Below are positions 55,001 to 64,000 of a DNA stretch of 64,000 bases, in pieces; position 1 is the stretch's first letter, and the number at the start of each line of letters is the position of its first letter. The position numbers and the translations under genes are program-made. This DNA comes from Acanthosoma haemorrhoidale (Eukaryota; Arthropoda; Insecta; Hemiptera; Acanthosomatidae), in assembly GCA_930367205.1 (NCBI GenBank), contig OV884012.1:148567405-148631404 (forward strand). Reading direction: 5' to 3'. The notes below the pieces were generated by a model. It did not search any database, was not told the DNA's origin, and worked only from the letters and a program-made list of their open reading frames with translations.

Positions 55001-56069
55001 TACTTATAAAAATAAAGTATTTTTATTTATTTATTAATATCTACAGAACATAATATTAGATTCTATTCTAACCAATTCCTTAGCAGTGCTCAACACAAAT
55101 TCAAATTCATTAATATGCGTACTCACTCCCAGAAGTGGCGTACAGCGAAGAATAGTTATCTTAACGAACAATAGAATCTTTAGCTATTGCCAACTGACAT
55201 TAATAAATAAATTTGTTCTTAAAAGCATGCAATATCAAGATATCATCGGTGTAAAGGTAAAACTCATTAAGTGCATTTTTTACGATTTTAAGGTTATTGG
55301 TCAACCCTAACTAAAAATCCCACCTCTTTTCATAGACACACAATCAGAGCCTCCGGTTCTTGAGTTACTTGGTAGTAATAATGGCTAGATCATTCCAAAT
55401 ATTGTTTTCAAGGTAAAACGAAAGCCAAAATTGGCAATTTAGAAGGCTGTCTCGTCAGTTAGTGAGATTAACCTCTAAATGGACGATTTTTATGATTACA
55501 TATACAATGAAATTGTGCCTTTGAACAAACAAGATTATTCTTTTGAATTTTACTTTACCTTGTAAATTTTGGACACTATACGGTTGTATATTCATTGGGT
55601 TATGACAGTTTAAATTTAACGAGCTCTGTACGAAGGGCGAAATGAAAAATTTAATGAAACATGCCTGAACTGAAATTTTACATTCCGGTGAGCGACAGAT
55701 GGCATATTTTTCTAAAAATACATATATACTTCAAAAATTAGAATTTTCGAGTACACGGGGGGATGTGTAAATAATTGTGCAAAATGCATCAAATATGCAC
55801 AGCACTGGAAATATACACGTCAGGTAAAAGGGAAATGTGCATCAGTCAAGATCTGTGTCACGTGGTGTTTGTTTTTCCTATCACATCCCACCTAGATCTT
55901 CCTAATAAAATTAAGATCACTTTTAATAATATAGACAGCTTTTACAGACATCTGTCCTAAACATTTCTAGTGAAATTGGCAATGGAAAACAAAAAGCTTT
56001 GAAAAACTATTTGTTTGAGTCCGGAAGAAACTTCAATGTTCGTGTGAGGTACATACAAAAAAAAATTAT
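52096..56069. other. Unassigned block
   Basis: No gene is seen in 4 kb. A G9 run lies at 54267-54275. The 54190-54840 stretch is less AT-rich and contains the palindromic CRE TGACGTCA (54600-54607) and a short hairpin, CAGGAG-CT-CTCCTG (54567-54580). Confidence 0.45.
54600..54607. promoter_or_regulatory. CRE-like site TGACGTCA
   Basis: An exact palindromic CREB/ATF consensus within TTGACGTCAA, in a locally GC-elevated stretch. An 8-bp match on its own is weak evidence of function. Confidence 0.25.
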
Positions 56070-56136
56070 ATACACTGGCTCAATTAAAAATATTATACAA
56101 TATGAGAAAAGAATCTTTTTTTGGTTCGAATCCAAA
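56070..56136 (+). repeat. tRNA-like element with intact T-arm
   Basis: TGGCTCAATT (about 56075) matches the A-box, and GGTTCGAATCC (56123-56133) is a perfect B-box 46-47 bases later. The T-arm TTTGG-TTCGAAT-CCAAA pairs fully (56120-56136). The acceptor stem does not pair (GATCGAG downstream has no partner), so it is not a functional tRNA. A degraded tRNA gene or SINE head is plausible. Confidence 0.4.
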
Positions 56137-59100
56137 GATCGAGACAGTTAATTGTCTCAACTGAAAAATATTAAGTCAGAGTAGGGTGTTCAGTTGCAGT
56201 AAATAATAGATACTTATTTATTTTTACAGACTAAAATGTATATAAACCTATTTTACTTTTTATGCCCAGTAATAGAAAAAAAATGATTTCTACCAAATAA
56301 CATACTTTCCTTTTATATTTAAATTACTTCTTCCGACCAGTCCTGGTGTCCTTGAAAAGAGAATACACGTCCCCCCTACCCGAACGGAGGGACTGTGTTC
56401 CCACTTGCGACCCGTCCGTTTCTGGGGTCCCTGGGGCTTTGTCATCACTCGGAGGGGTGTTTAATATTATTACCACCCCAAAACTAGTTTACAATCGCTG
56501 TTTTAACAGCAAAGATGAAGAAAATAATCGAATATATTCGGGTATTATTGAACCTTGTGGTTGACATACCCGAAAACAAACAAACAAATAAAACATTACT
56601 GCAATCGAACATTTTAGAAGCAATGAATTAGCATGTTGAAAGTTTTTATTCAAATCTTTAAGCAAAAATTAAGTTTCAATTAATAGGGATGACAAACAAA
56701 AATATTAAATTTAAATTATAATAATACACAAAAAACAAATTACCTAAAATATTTTAGGAAAGGGTACGGAACAATACAATACCGTGGGTTTTCTCATATA
56801 AACTTAACATAAATTTCGCTTTTCCCCAGGCCATAACCGGCCCGGTACGAAGAAGTTATATAGAATAAAATGAATCTTGAAGGATAAATGGATCATAAAA
56901 TACAAATGCTCCCAAAGGTTATATGTACATAGTAATATATATAAGGTCAACGCTACCGGAATTTCATCCCCCCACCCGCCCATTAAAGTAATATATCTCC
57001 AGCTAAGCGGCCCCGGAGCAATATAGCGGAATTAATAAATATATTAATAACAAAAAGCCGAGAGAGGTGGGACGGAAAAATATATAAATGTGCGTTGGAA
57101 TTTGTTAAAGACTGTGGAGGGCCTAAGGAGATTAGCGGTGCACGTAATGCCGATTGATGCTCTCCTGCTTTGGTCTTTTTGGACTTCTCTGTCTTGATCT
57201 CCTCACGAGAACAAATGGACCTTATCTCTCATTTAGATTTACCCCCGTCCCGGTGCGAGGGAGGGGATTGCACCATCGGATTCGGGATGCACGACATCCT
57301 AGGGTCCGAGCCACGTTTAACGCCGGTTAGACCCTACTTTTTCTAATTTGTTCCAACCATTTGTTGACCCAGTAACGCATTCTTCCTAGTTTCTCTCATT
57401 CTGGACCGTGTCGTATCGGACGACGTCATTCCCAGCTAAATAGTTTTAATGTGCCTGTTAGCCGATGACACAACAGATTTAAAGATCAGGGCAGGTTTCA
57501 GTCCAGCGAGGACGGTCGGAAAATGTAAACTAGGTGAAAATTGAAATTCATAGAATCCTAAGTGAAGTATATAACAAATAATTAAGGATAAACTTAGCTG
57601 AATGGCCTATCTAATTTATATTAATTATTATATAGAGTTATTAGTAATCTAAACCAAGGTGACTACCAGTCATTCACCCTAATCGAGTTGTGTGCCTGAG
57701 AAGTATGGTCGGAAAGGAACTTAATACAGTGGTTTTATATGACGTAAAACTTTCATCTAAAGTTGAACGATTGAATTTATTAAACAGATATCTATCTGTG
57801 ATCACACATTGCATCTCTAACATATAAAAGACTAGAAATAAACCAACACAAAAAGTTTACACAGAGGGTTTCATGGCAGGGCACAATAATTACAAGAATC
57901 TCTCCACTTCTCTGTCATTGTAAACCGAAGCACTTTTGAAACACATGTTATGAACTGTGTACCGCCAATAACCAAACCAGTAACTGCTCCAAGGTAGGTC
58001 AAGGGGTAATCTTTTTATGTCCCATCGGTAATTCAAGTATTTGACTTTGTATGGATCGATCCTAATAAATATGGATCGAGACCTGTTAAATTAATAAACA
58101 GTATTTGTGGCCATATTTGACTCAAACGTCTATAGTCAAACAGTATTAATGAACCAGCAATAATATGCACTAATAACTCTATTATAATTTATGAACTTTT
58201 TTATTACAACTGAAATGTATAGACAATGCGATATATAAACGCTGTCATGGAAATATAGCTAAATACTATAAGAACTAGTTGCTGTTTTTACGTTGTCTGA
58301 TTACAACTTGAGCTTAAAGTCATTCAAACAAGAAAAAGTGGATCGATAATAATAAAAAAGTGTCAAACGATCATTAATACTGACATTAGCTAGAGCAATT
58401 ATTGCTGATAATCTTTAATAGCTGTCCATGGATTGGCGAGACATAAAAAAAAGAATCCTATTAAGAGCCGATCATAAGGTTCTGGAAAAAATGAAAACTC
58501 AGGGAATTGTTACAGAGGTGTAATTCCTCTTGAATTTAATCGATACAACTTTATTGACAGTTCTGAGAAGTAATGCCCTATTAATATTTACTTGAAATTA
58601 TTATTAAAACGTAGAGGAAAGAATTCAAGCTTCTAAAAATTATATATTAATAATATAAGTAGAGCTACTCTATTTATAAATTTCAACTTTTTCCCCAGGG
58701 GATGGTTGGGAACACTTGCCACTCGTTCCAGCCTGGGCTTCTACCCTAGGGCTGAATAATACAGTAGGCATTCATTATTCAATAGACAGCCTGTGTCTAT
58801 AAATAATTTAAAAATATGATTAAGTTGTATGTCGATACTGGTGTCGGAATCCTTCGTTAAACCACCTTTCTCGGTGTTTCGTTTCATTAAATGTCCCCCA
58901 TATCGTCAATAGGATATGTCATATTTTTGTTATTTTACTTATATTATACGCAGAAAGATCGAATCCGGAGCGACGCGGTTCGATGATGACTGGTGATTGG
59001 ACTGCACCTAACCAATGCCAGGAAACGTCAAACCATATGCCGGCTGTCAGATGTTAAGGTTTTGAGCGGTTTCTCTCTTATTTGTTTGTCATTGCTGTTA

Positions 59101-61270
59101 TTGCGCGTAATATTAGCGTCAATGAAGTATAAAACACTGTTATTACTCGCATAATTTAGTGAAGGAGGGCAATCGAACAACATATGACAGGTGAAAGCTA
59201 ACAGGGCAGAACAATACACGCAACCAAAAAAAAATCGTTTATTTGCACCTATAGATTTACTAAAGAGGCATCTTCAACAGTAGTGCATCTTCATAACTGT
59301 TTATTTATCTTTATTAATAAACTGAAATGAAAAAGGAAAAACAGTAGAGGGGATACGACAAAAAAAAAATATATATATATATAGTCCTACATTAGAATGG
59401 CCATTGTTGCCAACCATAGAGAAAGAAACCTTAGACTAGACATAAAATAAAAATAAATAAAACCGGACACGCTTCATCCTCTTTTCCATGCTTTCGATTT
59501 ATCATCATAGATCAGATACAACTTTATTCTAGTATAATTTTTCCATCACAGACACAATAATATCTGTTACGGATTCTACGATTACAGAAGAGCTTGTCCT
59601 TTTATTTTTCCAGTTTATGTTTTTCTTTAATTATTGAAGGAGAACAAGGATTTCTCATTCGATACTTAACCTACCAAGAGCGGAAGAGGGCGGATTAATT
59701 ATTTGCTATGGTCGAAGGCAGAGGCTCTACTTTGAGAAAGGTAACGGGCGATCGAAAATCGCTATGTGTTGCAGGTAGGAATTATTTGAAATGAAATTCG
59801 GGCTTGGCAATGAGAAAATCTACAGAATGAGAAACCTGATGGAAAATGATTTGTATCAAGCACCACCTCTGGAGGAATCGCTCGGTCTTTTGTAGCAAAA
59901 TCATAGATGTGAGAATTAAACCGAAAACACTCATAGGCCTCTTAAAATTCCTATTTTATGATGACTATATTTTGAAGTTTTAGAATTTGAGCAAGAAGAG
60001 TAATACGGGGCTGAATAATAATTAATAACTTTCTTACGATCCACTTTAGCAATATAATATTTATTTAGATTGGCCTTTGAATTGTTATACTGTTATTATT
60101 ATATGCTCGGTTAACTTTATTTATCTTATTCATTAATTGTAATTCCTTAGAAATGTTTTAATGGCACTAAATAAGGATAGGCTAATGGTGATGAAGAGTG
60201 TGTAGTCGAACATTGCGCGGGCACGCAGGCGCCAAGTTGCTCGCCTGACTCGGCAACTGTTAAACTAATGTAAGCGGGAACTACCTGGAGGATAATATAA
60301 CGTTAATACTTCGCATGCTCGTAGGCCACGTATCCATGTCGGCAGGAGATAGCTCAAATGTAAACTTAATATTAATGAGTAGAACCGCCGGGGTGACTTG
60401 CCCTATTCAATAATTCCACACAATACCTCCTCTAATTAAATTTACAATATTAATGAACTAATTTATCTTATAGGGTAAAAACGCCTCATTAGTTAGGGAT
60501 TTTGTTTTTTTTATGAAACATTAACGAAATTAATATATAACATTTTGTAAGGTGTACAATCCATCACGATCCATTCTCATAATGAAGTTTATGTTTATCT
60601 TAGAGCAGGGCCACGTGTTATTAATGTTTTTTAGCCGTCATTTTCCCCTCTTATCTTTATAAACTAACCATTAAAGGCCCCAAGCCACGTGTGTAATGAA
60701 AAAGGCTGCTCTTACTAGTTTCAACTGGATCCGTAGAATTGCCAGGCTACAATTTCCAGGAAATCAGTGCTTTATTATAATTCTTGATTGGTTTATGGTT
60801 AAATGAACACACACACATGCATAATAATAATGAATCATCTGATCATGTTTGAAGTATGACATAAAATGTTTGTATTCTATAATATAATGGTTATATAGGT
60901 TTAGTTTCACAGGAATCATTTTATTCCACTTTCCTTAAACAGAAACGTGTGGCTCAGGAGGGTTATCCCATTTTTATTACTTAATACATTGTTCATAAGT
61001 TCGTAAAACATAAAAAGTATATTGAATATTCAATGAAATGAACCTCTCAGGTATGGTTGAATAAAAGTCTCATCTATGATTCCTTTTCTCTATGTCAAAA
61101 ATGGGATTCACAAACCTGTGGACGTATTTTTTTTCAAAATAATGTATTATGACCATTGATAAGATACCATAGTCTTGAACAAAGAATCTATGTCATACAG
61201 GGCCCGAAAATCGGTGGTAAAGACACCTTAAAATAATCTTAATTAATTTATTAAATTAATCTTTAATTCA
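56137..61270. other. Long unassigned block
   Basis: No gene is seen in 5 kb. GC-elevated pieces lie at 56330-56560 and 57090-57500; the latter includes GACGTCA at 57422. GAGACAGTTAATTGTCTC (56141-56158) is an 18-bp near-palindrome. An AT run lies at 59369-59383. A 72-codon plus-strand frame at 56346-56564 is unrecognised. Confidence 0.45.
57090..57500. promoter_or_regulatory. Candidate regulatory island
   Basis: A GC-elevated, TE-free stretch with a CRE-like GACGTCA (57422) and no open frame of note. Evidence is composition only. Confidence 0.12.
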
Positions 61271-61766
61271 TTTTTTTTTCTTAGCTCTCTAATTTTTAAG
61301 ATTATGGATAAGGGAAAAATAAAGGAATTTATTTGGGGTGAGCGGATCCTTTTACTAGGAGTACCTGTTTGAAGGTGGATTGAGGGAATTAAGGATTCTG
61401 GGAAGCCTCGGTAGAAATGGAAATGTTGCGGTGCAGTGGTGAGAGTCCACTGAAGGCATGTAGGGGAAGGTCATTCAGTTGGATAGCAGTGAAGCAGTGA
61501 TGGGTGCCCGTTAGAGGCTTGGTTGTTGGTGGGCCAAGCGCCGTGATGTCCACCATTTAGTCTGCTTTACTCGATCTTGTGAGTTGCCATCTTACTGGTA
61601 GTGGTGTCAGATCTTGGAATAGGGGGTTTAGGCAATGTTTCATCGAGTCAAAGAATTTGATGTGTCTTCTTCTGATGGCTTCGGTGATGGTGGGGACCTC
61701 GAACTTTTCGTGGATGTCAGGAGCCTTCATTTCATAAAAGGGTTATGCCATAGTGCCGTGCGCAGT
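61271..61766 (-). mobile_element. Retrotransposon family B, 3' fragment (copy 3)
   Basis: In minus orientation, a T9 run at 61271-61279 is the A tail. It is followed (reading plus) by TTAGCTCTCTAATTTTTAAG, GGTGAGCGGATCC and CTACTAGG-type sequence, then the C-terminal coding region back to CGGCACTATGGCAT (61740-61766), where it is truncated. Coding blocks EKFEVPTITEAIRRRHIKFF and ALWHNPFM-like codons correspond to the copy at 43781, with several indels. No matching target duplication was found. Confidence 0.92.
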
Positions 61767-63056
61767 TTATTTCCACCACTTACCTAATATATTTGTTAAT
61801 CAATTCTTTTTTATCGGGACAATCAGTTGTTAGTAAATTGTTTGACTTCTTATCAGGAAACCATTGATTATACTGCTTGCAAATTTACTGTTTTTGAAAA
61901 GTATGCTTTTTAACAAACAAACCCCCGTCAGATGCAATGTTCCTTCTTGCACTCTTTCGATTCGTATTTACTTTGGAGAGAGTGGCGAAGGACAGGTATT
62001 TACCCTGCTGATGTGCTTGAGCGAAGTGAGCCCAGTAATGGAGCATTAGATCAAGGTAAATAAACAAGGGCTGGTCAGGAGATTAGGGTGGCCAATAAAG
62101 ACTGGAGTCGATCCTGCAGCTGAAGGGGACAGTCCTAACAGCCGTCAGCAAGGCAGGAGAACGCAACATATTAATACATAGTATCGACCCAACAATCGAT
62201 GATCTGTCACTCGGTTTCCTACGGGGCCGATAGCGCATAGGCTATAGGCTTTTCGAAAATTTATGTAATTTGTAATAGGGGTGGATGAGAAGGGTGGTAC
62301 ACCACTACGGAATCGCCTCATCAACTATTTCTAGCAGTAGGCCTCGCTGCGCCAACCACCTGTCCTTTTCGCACAAAATTACTTATCTCAGCAACTACGG
62401 CCCAGATTTTATCCTTCGCAATTCGAATAGCCATTTGAAGACATTGTTTTCTCTCTGAAAGGTATAAACAAGCCAACAATAACGATTTTTTTTATTGTAT
62501 TGCGTTCAGTCAAAAAACTTAGGTGCATTATGGAAATTCTAAATACTGAGGTGTAAAAGACCGTTGCAGGTTTGATTCATAGCCGTAGCAATACTTGCAT
62601 CAGACTTTATACTTGTCAGCCGGGAGGAAATTTACAATGTAAATGCAATGCTTCGAACCAGTGCCAGGCACACACCTCAGGCGGCTGCTAAGGTCGGAAA
62701 ATGTAGAACATTTTCCACGGTTCCCTGGTCCCGTAATTTATTTTAATTTTAATTTCAGTCCAGTTAATTGACATTATTAAAAAGGCCAATAGATAACGTA
62801 GTTACTAAAAATGCTTCTTGTAAAGAAATTTGACAGTGTCACATGGTGTGCGTTAACATGAATTAGTTTGCTAATGTTGAAATAATTGCTTAGTGAATTA
62901 CACGACGTTTACGCATGGTTTGGAAAAGATCACCATAGCAAACAATTCTGTTAGGCAGGTTGATGCTCATCTGTCCTCATCTGTTCAGTTTGAAGTATCC
63001 TCCTTTATCAATTCACTGCTGTTGAAAAAGCTGGCAATTGACGGAAGAAACTAGCC
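61767..63056. other. Unassigned block
   Basis: Balanced-composition stretch at 62080-62380. No gene is recognised. AACTAGCC at 63049-63056 is adjacent to the hAT end and could be its 8-bp target duplication, but the other end is outside the window. Confidence 0.45.
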
Positions 63057-63145
63057 CAGTGGTCGGCAAAGTGCGGCTCCAGAGCCGCATGTGGCTCTTT
63101 GCCTCCTTAAGTGCGGCTCTGGCACAAATATCCATGGAAGGCGCA

Positions 63146-63160
63146 ATAATATTTTTATTT
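63146..63160 (+). repeat. Target site duplication, left (ATAATATTTTTATTT)
   Basis: ATAATATTTTTATTT at 63146-63160 recurs exactly at 63284-63298, on the other side of the small family B insert. Fifteen bases is a typical length for non-LTR retrotransposition. Its AT richness lowers the weight slightly, but both copies abut the insert ends exactly. Confidence 0.88.
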
Positions 63161-63283
63161 TATTTATTTATTTTTTTTTTATTTTTTTTTTCCTTAGCTC
63201 TCAAACTTATAAAAATAGGATGTGGGAAAAATAAAGGAAAATTATTTTGGCTAATGAGTGCCTTTCACTAAGGGGAGTCCCCC
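63161..63283 (-). mobile_element. Retrotransposon family B, 123-bp fragment nested in the hAT (copy 4)
   Basis: In minus orientation, a T-rich tail (63161-63193) is followed by CCTTAGCTCTCAAACTT, GGGAAAAATAAAGGAAA and a diverged CACTAAGGGGAGT segment (compare ACTAGGAGTACC in copy 3). It contains only the last part of the 3' untranslated region. The 15-bp target duplication fixes both ends. Higher divergence from the other copies suggests an older insertion, or a different subfamily. Confidence 0.85.
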
Positions 63284-63639
63284 ATAATATTTTTATTTAA
63301 AAAAAAATCATATTTTGATAAATTAAAATTCTTCTATAAATCGAGAACATGTATAATTTTTTGTTTAAGTTAAAAGATAGATAGGTAATTAAAATTTTAT
63401 ATTGTAAAATTTTCGTAAACGTACACACAAACCATGTACAAGCTACCGGCTGATATTGTTCGTATGTTTTCGGCGTACTCCGGTGTGATACAAATGTACC
63501 ACAAGCATGCGCGCGCATACTTTTCCTAAAGTAGTGGGGGTACAAATTGGCATTACAGACCAGCAGTTGCAGTGTGAACAGTTTTGTCTTATCTACCGTG
63601 TCTGCCGTTTCCTGTCTTATTAAAAAGTTGTTGTATTTT

Positions 63640-63993
63640 TCAATCTAAGAAGTAATAACATTCGAAAACAAATTATCCATTTTCGCTCAGGAATTTGAAA
63701 GGGAAGCATTGTTTCACTTTCCAAGCCTGCTGAAGAATCGCCAAGAAAATAATTCCTCTATTGATAAACACCATTTTAAAACAATAATTTTAAATATGAG
63801 GGAAGCATTTCTCAGCAGGTTTCAGGAATTTAAAAACAGCAGAGCAACTTTAGCATTTGTCAAAAATCCTCTTAATGCTACGATAACCGAGTTGACATTT
63901 TCTCCTTTTGAAATTGACATTGGTAGCTTTGACATACAATTGCTGGATTTAAAAAACAAGGAGATATGGCGCTCTAAATTCGAACGTCTTTGA
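63640..63993 (+). pseudogene. hAT-family transposase C-terminal fragment
   Basis: The frame is open from about 63658 (FENKLSIFAQEFERE) through FHFPSLLKNRQ, REAFLSRFQEFKN, FVKNPLNATI and IQLLDLKNKEIWRSKFERL to TGA at 63991. The order FP.L......F..RF.xF......F..NPF..D......IQLELIDLQxxxxL is typical of ZBED5/FAM200/SCAND3-like domesticated and transposon-borne hAT proteins. The TGA may be a mutated Cys codon, as the next codons (VE..) fit continuation. No BED zinc finger or catalytic core lies upstream in the window, so this is a relic. Confidence 0.6.
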
Positions 63994-64000
63994 GTTGAAT

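Larger units (their letters stand above)
63057..64000 (+). mobile_element. hAT-type DNA transposon, 5' part (runs off the window)
   Basis: The left end CAGTGGTCGGCAAA (63057-63070) is a typical hAT terminus. It is followed by a subterminal hairpin TGCGGCTCCAGAGCCGCA (63072-63089) and further GTGGCTC and GCGGCTC words. About 570 bp later a transposase C-terminal frame appears (to 63993). The bulk of the transposase is missing between them, so the element is internally deleted. A family B fragment is nested at 63161-63283. The 3' end lies beyond 64000. Confidence 0.8.

Noticed and set aside
56070..56136. Functional tRNA gene
   Set aside because: The T-arm is perfect, but the acceptor stem does not pair and the D and anticodon arms are not convincing. 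It is kept only as a tRNA-like relic.

Overview
The window reads as AT-rich, gene-poor animal nuclear DNA, most likely from an arthropod. The evidence is its relics: a cecropia-type mariner, a second Tc1/mariner-superfamily element with long inverted ends, two Jockey-clade-like non-LTR retrotransposon families, and a hAT element. A crustacean such as a parasitic copepod would fit this mix, but that is only an impression and cannot be proved from the window. There is no bacterial-style gene packing. I could not support any intact host protein gene, rRNA, functional tRNA, CRISPR array or operon. Every recognisable protein segment belongs to a mobile element, and nearly all are truncated, frameshifted or internally deleted.

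Layout. At 1-3.1 kb there is a 91-bp direct repeat (1437 and 2389), then a reverse-transcriptase C-terminal relic that runs straight into a 28-bp minisatellite. At 3.9-6.7 kb lie a Tc1-like deletion derivative, a dispersed repeat R with a hairpin end, and a mariner with inverted ends. Retrotransposon family A has 3' fragments near 8.0, 13.9, 14.4, 28.5, 33.9, 39.0, 40.9, 48.3, 50.0 and 51.7 kb. A large diverged inverted duplication occupies 20.0-21.7 kb. The second Tc1-like deletion derivative is at 24.9-25.7 kb. Retrotransposon family B occurs at 29.5, 43.8, 61.3 and 63.2 kb. A hAT element starts at 63.06 kb and runs off the end.

The window records nested insertions well. One family B copy sits in repeat R, with an 11-bp target duplication and an empty-site paralogue at 4.8-5.2 kb. 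Another sits in the hAT 5' region, with a 15-bp target duplication. Two family A copies have 10-11 bp target duplications. Several short stretches have tRNA-like A/B-box spacing and may be old SINEs.

The remaining 75-80% is unassigned, probably intergenic or intronic. A few stretches richer in GC and in transcription-factor-like words are candidate regulatory islands, on weak evidence. Twelve C or G runs of 9-13 bases stand out in such AT-rich DNA. I found no convincing new multi-gene system. The most interesting items are the proliferated deletion derivative, the empty-site/filled-site pair, the inverted duplication and the homopolymer tracts.
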